64,000 nt of DNA, taken from Methylobacterium sp. 77 (GTDB taxonomy: Bacteria; Pseudomonadota; Alphaproteobacteria; Rhizobiales; Beijerinckiaceae). This document shows, piece by piece, positions 25,465 through 32,379 of this stretch. Both the position numbers and the translations under genes were made by a program. The stretch spans positions 4,512,511 to 4,576,510 of the forward strand of contig NZ_KB910516.1 in the NCBI RefSeq assembly GCF_000372825.1, written 5' to 3'. Below the pieces are notes generated by a model. The model was not told the origin of the DNA, did not search any database, and saw only the letters and a program-made list of their open reading frames with translations. How positions within the stretch are numbered: position 1 is the stretch's first letter; each line of letters opens with the position of its first letter.

Positions 25465-26106
25465 TTAATCTGGTTCGTATCCTGCGGCGGCGAAGAAGTT
25501 GGCGCACTCGTCAGGTGTGACGGTGTCGACGAGGCGTCCGATGGCCGACCACAAACCCTCGACGGTTCGCTCGGCCGCTTTGCGCAGCAGCGCCTTCAAC
25601 TTCGAGAACGCCATTTCGATGGGGTTGAAGTCGGGCGAGTAAGGCGGGAGGAACAAGAGCCGCGCGCCCGCCGCCTCGATGGCCGATCGCACGGCCGGAC
25701 CTTTGTGGCTGCCGAGGTTGTCCATGACGACGATGTCGCCGGGGATGAGCTCAGGCACCAAGACCTGATCGACGTAAGCCTGGAAGGCGTCACGGTTGAT
25801 CGGCCCATCGAGCACGAACGGTGCGGCGATCCCGGACAGGCGCAGGGCCGCCACCAGGGTCGTGGTCTTCCAATGGCCGTGCGGGATGGGCGAACGCAGC
25901 CGCTCGCCGCGGGGAGACCGTCCGCGCAGGCGGGCCATGTTGGTGGAGGTCCAGGTCTCGTCGAGGAACACGAGGCGCGCGGGGTCGAGATCGAGCTGGC
26001 ACTCGAACCATGCCTCGCGCGCGGCCTTCACGTCCGGGCGGTCTTGCTCGGTGGCGTGAGCTGTCTTTTTTTGTAGGTGAGATCGCGTGCGTCGAGGAAG
26101 CTCCAC
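25465..26106 (-). CDS. IS630-family transposase, C-terminal DDE part (ORF B)
   Basis: This is the second frame of the transposase. It carries the DDE catalytic residues: Asp in LVFLDETWTSTN, Asp in IVVMDNLGSHKG, and Glu in YSPDFNPIEMAFSKLK. The listed frame opens with MELPRRTRSHLQKK, but the natural product is a fusion made by a -1 shift from ORF A at the A7 run, giving about 337 residues in total, the normal IS630 length. In isolation it has no convincing ribosome site. It spans almost to the left terminal repeat. Confidence 0.92.
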   Translation of the reverse strand: MELPRRTRSHLQKKTAHATEQDRPDVKAAREAWFECQLDLDPARLVFLDETWTSTNMARLRGRSPRGERLRSPIPHGHWKTTTLVAALRLSGIAAPFVLDGPINRDAFQAYVDQVLVPELIPGDIVVMDNLGSHKGPAVRSAIEAAGARLLFLPPYSPDFNPIEMAFSKLKALLRKAAERTVEGLWSAIGRLVDTVTPDECANFFAAAGYEPD

Positions 26107-26408
26107 AGGGTGCCGAGCCCGACCGTGAGATCGTACTCGTCCCGCAGTCGGGCGCGCATCTCTTCCAGGGTGATGTCGCCCTTCTCCTCGATCAGGGCGC
26201 GCAGGAACGCCTCATGTGGATCGAGCTTCGAGCGGCGCGCCCGCCCTTGCGGACGAGGGGCCACCGTCCCGGTTGTCGCGAGCGCGGCCATCCAGCGAAT
26301 CGAGGTCGCGATGCCGACTCCAAAACGCGCGGCCGCTTGCCGGCGGGAGGTCGTTGCAGCGGCTTCCACCACCCGCTCGCGCAGGTCCTGGCTGTAGGGT
26401 CGTCCCAT
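26028..26408 (-). CDS. IS630-family transposase, N-terminal DNA-binding part (ORF A)
   Basis: This is the first frame of the transposase, 126 residues. It contains the paired helix-turn-helix DNA-binding region (SQDLRERVVEAAATTSRRQAA, written here as two pieces: SQDLRERVVEA and TSRRQAAARFGV) and the winged helix that ends LGTLWSFLDARDLTYKK. The ATG at 26408 is preceded by GGAGGAG at 8 bases, so I chose it over the frame start at 26468. The frame runs on past the A7G slip site into an unrelated end (RQLTPPSKTART), while the -1 frame continues into the DDE domain. Confidence 0.88.
   Translation of the reverse strand: MGRPYSQDLRERVVEAAATTSRRQAAARFGVGIATSIRWMAALATTGTVAPRPQGRARRSKLDPHEAFLRALIEEKGDITLEEMRARLRDEYDLTVGLGTLWSFLDARDLTYKKRQLTPPSKTART
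26066..26072 (-). promoter_or_regulatory. Probable -1 frameshift site (A7G) in the transposase
   Basis: The minus strand has seven A followed by G at the exact point where ORF A must join ORF B. In ORF A the codons are TAC-AAA-AAA-AGA, and in ORF B CAA-AAA-AAG-ACA. A ribosome or polymerase slip of one base here fuses the DNA-binding and catalytic parts, a known strategy in this IS family. Confidence 0.8.
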
Positions 26409-26513
26409 CTGTCGCTCCTCCTCCAGAGCGATCAGTGAATCAGCCCGCCGCCTCTCCGTGAACCCCACACGATTGATTCAGCGCAAACCGAAAACGCTCT
26501 AGAGAACCCACCA

Positions 26514-26720
26514 TTGGAGGGTTGCACCATCAATTGGTTTTGGTCCGGGCTAGTCGTCGGATCGCTACTTCCGCTCATCGACAAGCCAGAACACGTCGTC
26601 TCCGAGTTCTTCAGGGGCGAATTTCTATGCGGGATGAGAGCTTGGTTTAGGGTGGTGCGGCCTATCCTACCCTTGGTGCTCCTGGTGTTCTGGGTTGCAT
26701 CGTTGATCATTGAGAAATGA
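26514..26720 (+). CDS. Possible small two-helix membrane protein
   Basis: This is a 68-residue open frame beginning at a TTG, right next to the IS630 right end. Two hydrophobic segments (about WFWSGLVVGSLLPLI and ILPLVLLVFWVASLII) flank a charged loop with one Cys, and the protein ends with Glu-Lys. The composition looks like a real membrane protein and wobble use is AT-richer than the core genes. However, the start is poor: the nearest ribosome-like GGAGGG lies inside the frame. The gene may have lost its original 5' end to the insertion sequence. No family is recognised. Confidence 0.4.
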   Translation: MEGCTINWFWSGLVVGSLLPLIDKPEHVVSEFFRGEFLCGMRAWFRVVRPILPLVLLVFWVASLIIEK

Positions 26721-26731
26721 CTGCGACTTGA

Positions 26732-27004
26732 CGCGCGGATGCTTCGTTCCTGCGACGACCTCAATCAGCGAGGCCCCGCATCTTCACCCGCCGAAGCGAG
26801 GACGAGCGGACGCGCAAGCGGGAGGCCGAGGATAGGATCCGGCGCGCTCGCTCCGATGGCGGGTCTGCAGCCATCGGCGCCAGCTACCCTTGGCCGTTCG
26901 GCATCCCAGGCGCTGGTGGCCGTACCGCGCACTCCTCCGATTGCGCTTCATCCGACAGCGGGTCATCGACCGGTAAGGGCGGGTCATGCGGCGGCGACGA
27001 CTGA
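26732..27004 (+). pseudogene. 5'-truncated fragment with Cys/Gly/Ser tail
   Basis: This frame is open for 90 codons between stops and has no start codon before its middle. The translation looks protein-like: a charged helix (RRSEDERTRKREAEDRIRRA), a Gly/Pro segment (YPWPFGIPGAGG), and a tail rich in Ser, Asp, Cys and Gly that ends GSSTGKGGSCGGDD. The tail style resembles that of the membrane protein at 24787-25122. I interpret it as the 3' part of a gene whose 5' end was lost. The rest of the 26721-27105 spacer contains nothing else I can identify. Confidence 0.4.
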
Positions 27005-27105
27005 GCCTTGCCCGATCTGATCACCATCAAGCCACGCCTCGGGACACGCGATGCGCGGACGTCGGTATGATTGAGCCGCATCGCCCGCGAACATGGCGGC
27101 ACCCT

Positions 27106-27762
27106 TCACGCTTCGACCCGATGCGCCCTCGCGAAGAGCGCGGCCATCACCGCGAGGCTGGCTGTCAGGCCAGCCGGGAGGATCAAGGCGAAGATACCGA
27201 TTGCGCCGTAGACCGCGGCTCCACCCACTGCCCCGATCAGCAGCGCCAACCAAACCGCTGCATCACCCACCCAGCCCAGCGGCGGCCCCGTTTTGGTGAA
27301 GGCAGCGGCGATCTTCTGACCGAGGCTGAACAGCGCTCCCGTGACGAACGTCGTCCCTGCTCGAAAGCCTTGCACCGAGCCCAGAACGGCGTTCTGCGCG
27401 CCCATGGCAAGAGCCAGGAAGAACGACACCAGACCGAGATCGGGCAGTTGAAGCCCAAGGGCGAACGCTCCGAAGACGAGGATGGCTTCGTAGGTCAAGA
27501 CGATCGTCGTTTTCCAGGGCGCGGGAGTGACGATCGACAAGCCGCTGGCAATCGTGGAGCCGAGCAGGAACGTGGCGATTAAGACCGCCGGCTTGACGAC
27601 ACCCTCCACCGCACCATGGGAGATGGACACGCCCATCTGCGTGGTGTTGCCGCTCATGAACGATGTGTAGAGGCCGGTCAGCTGGATGAACCCTATCGCA
27701 TCGATGTAGCCCGCGAGCCCCGTGAGCAGCAGGCCGAACGTAAGTTGCGACGGTCGGTTCAT
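27106..27762 (-). CDS. DUF1275 (YoaK-like) membrane protein
   Basis: This is a 218-residue integral membrane protein of the YoaK/DUF1275 family. The N-terminal family signature is clear (AGYIDAIGFIQLTGLYTSFM followed by SGNTTQMG), and six or so hydrophobic segments follow, including the AMGAQNAVLG motif with an Asn-Ala pair and TTFVTGALFSLG. The family has no established function, and a transporter-like role is only presumed. The ATG at 27762 gives the usual length. The gene is isolated in the accessory block and diverges from the Cys-rich exported protein downstream of it at 27944. Confidence 0.9.
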   Translation of the reverse strand: MNRPSQLTFGLLLTGLAGYIDAIGFIQLTGLYTSFMSGNTTQMGVSISHGAVEGVVKPAVLIATFLLGSTIASGLSIVTPAPWKTTIVLTYEAILVFGAFALGLQLPDLGLVSFFLALAMGAQNAVLGSVQGFRAGTTFVTGALFSLGQKIAAAFTKTGPPLGWVGDAAVWLALLIGAVGGAAVYGAIGIFALILPAGLTASLAVMAALFARAHRVEA

Positions 27763-27943
27763 GATGCTGGCCTGGGTAGGATCACTGTGTTCCTCGAACC
27801 GGACCGTAGGGTTGGATCATTCGGCCGGTCTTCCGGCCAACCGTGGTCGAAACCGCTGCTTCGACCCTAGCTGGTGCAACGGTTCAGCCCAAGTCGAAGT
27901 TCTTACCTCCGACCCGCAACTCATGGGGTCGTGGGAGCAAATC

Positions 27944-28189
27944 ATGATTGGACGTTTCGGGTTGAGCCTCATCCTAGCGACCGCCGCGGCGAGTGCCGCG
28001 ATAGCCGCACCGATGTCCGACGAGGACAAGTCCGCTCTACAGCAGCAATGCGCCGGCGACTTCACGACCTTCTGTGCCGGCTTGCCGCCCGAGGATGGTC
28101 CCGAGACGCAGGCCTGCTTCCAAAAGAACATGTCGAAGCTGTCGCCGGGATGTCAGAACGCGATCCAGGCATACAAGAAGAAGGGCTGA
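27944..28189 (+). CDS. Small exported protein with four-Cys motif
   Basis: This encodes 81 residues. A signal peptide (LSLILATAAASAAIAAP, cleavage near 23) precedes a mature domain of about 58 residues with four Cys in the pattern C-x6-C-x14-C-x12-C (QQCAGDFTTFCAG, TQACFQKN, SPGCQNAIQ). This resembles the Cys-rich repeat found in other small periplasmic proteins, with two disulfides likely. The end is basic (YKKKG). GGGAG lies just before the ATG at 27944. The longer upstream frame to 27722 is not needed. Function is unknown. Confidence 0.8.
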   Translation: MIGRFGLSLILATAAASAAIAAPMSDEDKSALQQQCAGDFTTFCAGLPPEDGPETQACFQKNMSKLSPGCQNAIQAYKKKG

Positions 28190-28293
28190 CGGGCGCATTT
28201 GCGCCTACTCAATCCCTCCTCTGGCGGCAGGCATCGGGTGATCACCCGTTGACGACATCCAGAGGGGGGGCACTGAGTTCAGGGCGACCGCAC

Positions 28294-28500
28294 CTAGGCA
28301 CGTTTCCTGCTCATGCCACCGGACATGCCCTCGCAGCAGCAGCCGCCCTTCCTGGCCTTCATTCCACTATGGCCCATCGCCATCGAGCCCTTGGCGCAGA
28401 TCGGCGCCTTGCTTTTGCCTCCACCGCAGCAATCCATCGCCAGCGCCGGGGCTGAGCCCATCAACACCGTGGCGGCGGCAATCAGAATGAGCTTCCTCAT
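28294..28500 (-). CDS. Small exported Cys/Met-rich protein, possible metal binder
   Basis: This encodes 68 residues. A signal peptide (LILIAAATVLMGSAPALA, cleavage near 21) is followed by a mature part of about 47 residues with six Cys and at least seven Met: MDCCGGGKSKAPIC, then MAMGHSGMK, then GGCCCEGMSGGMS, ending RKRA. Clustered Cys and Met-x-Met/His spacing are typical of copper- or other soft-metal-binding proteins in the periplasm. That function is inferred from composition only. Gene context gives no metal transporter. AGGAGAA is positioned before the ATG at 28500. A short spacer of 104 bases separates it from the preceding exported protein on the opposite strand. Confidence 0.75.
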   Translation of the reverse strand: MRKLILIAAATVLMGSAPALAMDCCGGGKSKAPICAKGSMAMGHSGMKARKGGCCCEGMSGGMSRKRA

Positions 28501-28773
28501 TGAACTTTTCTCCTCGTTGATCCGTGGCTTACCAGCCGGTGCAGCGCGGGCTGCCGTGGCATATCGCTCAGCCTCGTCGATTGGACTGCGGATCCGTCAG
28601 TTCGGACAGCGGACTACCGACGGCGTCCTACATACGAGAAACTAGGTGCTCAGTCCCGAGGTCGGATCGGGACTCGTCGGTCTGCTGTATGTCCGGCTCG
28701 GGTGGCTTTGAGCCCGTCTGCTTTCGGTTTCATCGGCCAGAAGGCGTTGGGGGAAGCCTTGTCCTCGTGTCCC

Positions 28774-30051
28774 TTAGAGAAAGCGGCGAGGATCGAACGG
28801 AGCCAGCGGGATCTCAGGCTTGGCGCGGCTGACGAGTTGAGCGACGAGGCGTCCGGTCCTGGCCGATCCTACAAGGCCGACGTGGCCATGTCCGAAGGCG
28901 TAGATGACATCGGAGGTCTTCCGCGCAGTCCCGATGCAAGGGCGACCGTCCGGCATGCTCGGACGATGCCCGAGCCATACGCGCAAGCGCTCGGCCGGTA
29001 TCTGCTGGTCGGCCAGTCTCGGGAACATCGAGATCAGGTGATCGCGCAGGATATCCGCGCGCTTCCAGTTGGGGACGGCCGCCAAGCCTGCGAACTCGAC
29101 CTGCCCGGCGGCGCGCAGCCCGCCGTTCATGTGGTTGACGATCATCTTGGCGTCGGAGGCCATGATGGGCGTATGCGGGCCGATCTCTGCGTCGGTGATC
29201 ATGACGTGGTAGCCACGTTCACTCTCGAGGGGAAGCGGGTCGCCGAGCGATGAGGTCAGCGCTTTCGAGCGCGCGCCGGCCGCAACCACCGCGCAGTCGC
29301 AGGCGATCTCACCCTGGTCCGTCGTCACCGCAATGAGGCGTCCCTCGTCGTGACAGAACCCCGTCGCGCGGGTCGAGACGTAGGTCGCCCCGCGCTCACG
29401 AGCCAGTTCGGACAGAGCGGCAATGTAGCGTCCTGGATCGCGGCAGTGCCCCGCTTCCTCGACCACGAGGCCGAAGGTGTAACGCGGATGCAAGTTCGGT
29501 TCTCGCTGCCGTAGTTCGTCGGTTGAAAGTTCGATCCACTCGATGCCGACCTTGCGGCGGATGGCCCAGGACCGAGCTTCACCCTCGAAGGCTGCGCGAT
29601 CGGGATAGACGTGCATGACGCCGCGGCGCTCGATCAGCCGCGACACGCCGGCCTCGCTGGCAAGGCCTGCATGGAGCTTCGGCGCGTCAATCAATAATGT
29701 TCTCATGGCCGCCGCCGTCTGCTCGATCAGGGCCGGGGTCCTGGCCGCCAAGAGGAAGCGGATCAGCCAGGGCAGGACCTTCGGCAGGTAGGCCCACCGG
29801 ATCGAGAGCGGTCCAAGCGGATCGAGAAGGAAAGAGGGGACCTTCTTCCACATCCCAGGCTCGCCCGGTGGGATGACGGAATGCGAGGAGAGCCAGCCGG
29901 CATTGCCGTAGCTGGTGGCTTGCTCACCCCCGGGCTGACCCGGATCGATCACGGTCACGCGGTGCCCCATCCGCAGGCATTCGATCGCGCTCACCGTCCC
30001 CACGGCGCCGGAGCCAATGATGACGACGTGCCGACCTGTTCCTGCGGACAT
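28774..30051 (-). CDS. FAD-dependent D-amino-acid dehydrogenase-like oxidoreductase (DadA type)
   Basis: This 425-residue flavoprotein is of the DAO/DadA family. The dinucleotide-binding fold is at the N-terminus (VVIIGSGAVGTVSAIECLRMG) with the acidic strand end VTVIDPG. The typical TSYGNAGWLSSHSVIPPGEPG segment follows. Near the C-terminus HRPSMPDGRPCIG and FGHGHVGLVGSARTGRLVA complete the FAD and substrate site. Such enzymes oxidise D-amino acids or related amines and pass electrons to the respiratory chain. The substrate cannot be told from sequence. Start at 30051. It stands alone between small exported-protein genes and the tRNA-Thr gene. Confidence 0.9.
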   Translation of the reverse strand: MSAGTGRHVVIIGSGAVGTVSAIECLRMGHRVTVIDPGQPGGEQATSYGNAGWLSSHSVIPPGEPGMWKKVPSFLLDPLGPLSIRWAYLPKVLPWLIRFLLAARTPALIEQTAAAMRTLLIDAPKLHAGLASEAGVSRLIERRGVMHVYPDRAAFEGEARSWAIRRKVGIEWIELSTDELRQREPNLHPRYTFGLVVEEAGHCRDPGRYIAALSELARERGATYVSTRATGFCHDEGRLIAVTTDQGEIACDCAVVAAGARSKALTSSLGDPLPLESERGYHVMITDAEIGPHTPIMASDAKMIVNHMNGGLRAAGQVEFAGLAAVPNWKRADILRDHLISMFPRLADQQIPAERLRVWLGHRPSMPDGRPCIGTARKTSDVIYAFGHGHVGLVGSARTGRLVAQLVSRAKPEIPLAPFDPRRFL

Positions 30052-30407
30052 CCGCGGAATTCCTCGATACTGGCGAAACAGGTGCTGATTAAGCTCGGCT
30101 GGCCATGCTGTAGCACGAACGAGGCTATTGGGCTTGGTCTAGGTCGCCTTCTGTGGCGGGGTTGGGTCGGGGGCGGTACGTCCGCGTCGAGGCGAAAGGC
30201 CCAGGTCTGGTTGCCACTCGTCCCAAGCATTTCGATCGCGATCGCCGCTTTGTCCGACTCACCGCGAATGAAACCGGGCTACCCCCAAATATTCTCCGGG
30301 CATGCGTCACCGCGGCTCTGGGCGGGGTACCGGTTGCGATGTGGTGAGTCTGCCGACCATGCGCTTGCCGGTCAGTGTTTCCGGTCAGCAGGAGGAGGGC
30401 TGAGTAT
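30052..30407. other. Gene-free spacer next to tRNA-Thr
   Basis: No supported gene is seen in these 356 bases. A minus-strand frame overlaps the tRNA 3' end and is not credible. I looked here for an integrase, or a direct copy of the tRNA 3' end that would mark an integration site, and found neither. Confidence 0.5.
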
Positions 30408-30483
30408 TGGTGCCGCAAGAGGGATTCGAACCCCCGACCCCCTCATTACGAATGAGGTGCTCTACCAGCTGAGCTATTGCGGC
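30408..30483 (-). tRNA. tRNA-Thr(CGT)
   Basis: The complement folds as a complete tRNA of 76 bases. The acceptor stem GCCGCAA pairs with TTGCGGC, the D-arm is GCTC/GAGC, the anticodon arm is CCTCA/TGAGG with loop TTCGTAA, and the T-arm has loop TTCGAAT. The anticodon is CGT, which reads ACG (Thr). The discriminator A and CCA are encoded. It marks the right edge of the accessory block. Confidence 0.97.
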
Positions 30484-30704
30484 GAGATCCGGTGAGTGAC
30501 GGCTGGTGGCGCGTCGGATCGTTGCGGGTTCATATCCGCAGGTTCGTCCGAAGGCAAGGCGGCATGGGGCGTCCCCTTGATCCGGGGCCGTCCCTATGAT
30601 GCAGCCGTGCCACGCCTCCGGTCTCACGCTCGCGGGGCGATCCGTGCCGCCTTGACGCGGGATGGCACGGCTTCGAAGGCTCCCTGGCACTGTCAGGAAC
30701 CGTC

Positions 30705-31169
30705 ATGTCGCTCATCGCCCGCTTGCGTGCCTATGCCGCCGATGCCTTCGGCCTGTCCGCCGGACAGGAGGAGGAAGCCGTCGACGAGCGTCTGGCGGCC
30801 ATCGCCCTCCTCGTCCATGTGGCGAAGGTCGACGGCGTTCTCGATGGCGCCGAATCCGAGCGATTGTGCCGCCTCGTCGAGGGTCGCTATGCCGGAACCC
30901 GCGAGGAGGCAGAGGCGCTGATCGCCCGCGCCGCCAGCGTCGATGCGCAGACCCGCGACATGGCCTTGCTCGTCGTGATGATGGGCCACGAATTCGGCGA
31001 GACCGAGCGGGCCCGGCTGCTGTCGATGGCCTGGTCGGTGGCGGATGCCGATGGCACCGTTCATGAATTCGAGGAGGCGCTGGTCTGGCGCCTCGGGCGC
31101 CTGCTCCGGTTCGACGATACGGCGATCCGGCTGGCACGGGCGGGTGCCGATGCCGTGACGGCCCCATAG
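30705..31169 (+). CDS. TerB-family protein
   Basis: This is a 154-residue all-helical cytoplasmic protein of the TerB-like family (tellurite-resistance TerB superfamily, COG4103 type). Conserved family features are LAAIALLVHVAKVDGVLDGAESERL, here listed as LLVHVAKVDGVLD, the later AWSVADADGTVHEFEE, and the final WRLGRLLRFDD. The two Asp-rich loops (KVDGVLD and DADGTVHEFE) form the metal-binding site of the fold. In most genomes this type is not tied to tellurite resistance, and its role is unknown. The ATG at 30705 lies 221 bases after the tRNA. Confidence 0.88.
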   Translation: MSLIARLRAYAADAFGLSAGQEEEAVDERLAAIALLVHVAKVDGVLDGAESERLCRLVEGRYAGTREEAEALIARAASVDAQTRDMALLVVMMGHEFGETERARLLSMAWSVADADGTVHEFEEALVWRLGRLLRFDDTAIRLARAGADAVTAP

Positions 31170-31237
31170 GGCGGACTTCTCCCACGGCACCCGGCTTCGG
31201 GGTGCCGCATCATGCTGGAATTAGGGATCGGGGCGCG

Positions 31238-31633
31238 ATGATCGTCAGCTTCACGCTGATCCTCCTGGCACAGCTCGTCGGCGAGGCGATGGCCAGGGCG
31301 ACGGCGCTCCCGGTTCCCGGCCCGGTCATCGGAATGGCGCTCCTGCTCCTGTTCATGGTGCTGCGCGACCGCTCCCCCGCCACGGCCGGGCGCCTCCTCG
31401 CGCCCCCCCTCGTCGACGGAACCCTGGAGCGCTCCGGCAAGGGGCTGCTGGCCAACCTGTCGCTGATGTTCATCCCGGCCGGAGCCGGCATCGTCGGACG
31501 GCTCGACGTGCTCGAAGCGCATGGCCTGGGGCTCGCCTGCGTCGTCGTGGTCTCGACGCTGGCGACTCTGACGGCGACGGCACTCACCTTCGTGGCGGTG
31601 AAACGCTGGGTCGCCCCGGGAGACCCGTCATGA
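31238..31633 (+). CDS. LrgA/CidA-family membrane protein
   Basis: This is a 131-residue inner-membrane protein of the LrgA/CidA (holin-like) family. Four hydrophobic segments are visible, and the family pattern LAQLVGEAMARATALPVPGP followed by VIGMALLL is clear, as is GLLANLSLMFIPAGAG. Members work with LrgB to modulate murein hydrolase export or to exchange metabolites such as glycolate or pyruvate. Start ATG at 31238, and the upstream part of the frame is not used. The last codons overlap the lrgB start as ATGA. Confidence 0.9.
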   Translation: MIVSFTLILLAQLVGEAMARATALPVPGPVIGMALLLLFMVLRDRSPATAGRLLAPPLVDGTLERSGKGLLANLSLMFIPAGAGIVGRLDVLEAHGLGLACVVVVSTLATLTATALTFVAVKRWVAPGDPS

Positions 31634-32346
31634 CCGGCGATTTCGCCCTCTGGGTCTATCTCTCGCGCACGCCGCTGCTGTGGCTCACCGTCACCCTGAT
31701 GGTCTACGCGGTGGCCGATCGCATCGCCACGGCGACCGACCGGCATCCGCTGGCGAACCCGGTCGTCGTCGCCATCATCCTGATGGCCTGCGTGCTGAAG
31801 CTGACGGGCACGCCCTACCCGACCTATTTCGAGGGCGCGCAATTCGTACACTTCCTGCTCGGGCCGGCCACCGTGGCCCTGGCGATCCCGCTCTACGAAT
31901 ATCGCGCCACGGTGTTGCGCTCGCTTGCGCCGATGCTGGCCGCGCTCGTCGTCGGTTCCGTCGTGGCGCTGGTCTCGGCGATGACGCTCGGGACCGCCTT
32001 CGGCATCCCGCATGACGTCATCGTGGCGCTGGTGCCGAAATCGGTGACGACCGGTGTCGCCATGGGCATCGCCCAGAATCTCGGCGGCGACCCGACCCTG
32101 GCGGCCGTGCTGGTGATGCTCACCGGGATGACCGGCGGCATCCTCGTCACCCCGCTGATGAACCTGCTGCGCATCCGCGACATGCGGGCGCGCGGCTTCG
32201 CGGCGGGCCTCGCCGCCCACGGGGTCGGCACGGCGCGCGCGTTTCAGGTCAACGAGGTGGCGGGCGCCTTCGCCGGCATCGCGCTCGGCCTCAACGCCTT
32301 CATCACCGCGATCCTGGCGCCGCTCGCGGTGACGTTCCTGCGCTGA
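31630..32346 (+). CDS. LrgB/CidB-family membrane protein
   Basis: This is a 238-residue inner-membrane partner of the preceding LrgA-like protein. It has about six to eight membrane segments with the LrgB family signature: YFEGAQFVHFLLGPATVALA near residue 57, VPKSVTTGVAMGIAQNLGG, and AAHGVGTARAFQVNEVAGAF toward the C-terminus. The pair resembles plant PLGG1, a chloroplast glycolate/glycerate transporter formed by an LrgAB fusion. That parallel is interesting because glycolate oxidase genes (glcE, glcF) are in this window, but no direct link is shown. It overlaps lrgA by four bases. Confidence 0.92.
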   Translation: MTGDFALWVYLSRTPLLWLTVTLMVYAVADRIATATDRHPLANPVVVAIILMACVLKLTGTPYPTYFEGAQFVHFLLGPATVALAIPLYEYRATVLRSLAPMLAALVVGSVVALVSAMTLGTAFGIPHDVIVALVPKSVTTGVAMGIAQNLGGDPTLAAVLVMLTGMTGGILVTPLMNLLRIRDMRARGFAAGLAAHGVGTARAFQVNEVAGAFAGIALGLNAFITAILAPLAVTFLR

Positions 32347-32379
32347 GGCGGGCAATACTCGCCTCGGCTGAAACGGGCG

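Larger units (their letters stand above)
25452..26499 (-). mobile_element. IS630-family insertion sequence with TA target duplication
   Basis: This is an intact 1,048-bp element. Near-identical terminal inverted repeats are visible: GAGCATTTTCGGTTTA at the left and the complement of CAAACCGAAAACGCTC at the right, differing at two positions. Both ends are flanked by TA (25450-25451 and 26500-26501), the target duplicated by IS630/mariner-type elements. It encodes one transposase split over two overlapping frames on the minus strand. The good preservation of repeats and frames suggests a recent insertion. It separates a umuC remnant from a small membrane-protein gene. Confidence 0.93.

Noticed and set aside
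30052..30483. An integration site with tRNA-Thr as attachment
   Set aside because: No integrase and no direct copy of the tRNA 3' end was found in the window; only the position suggests it.
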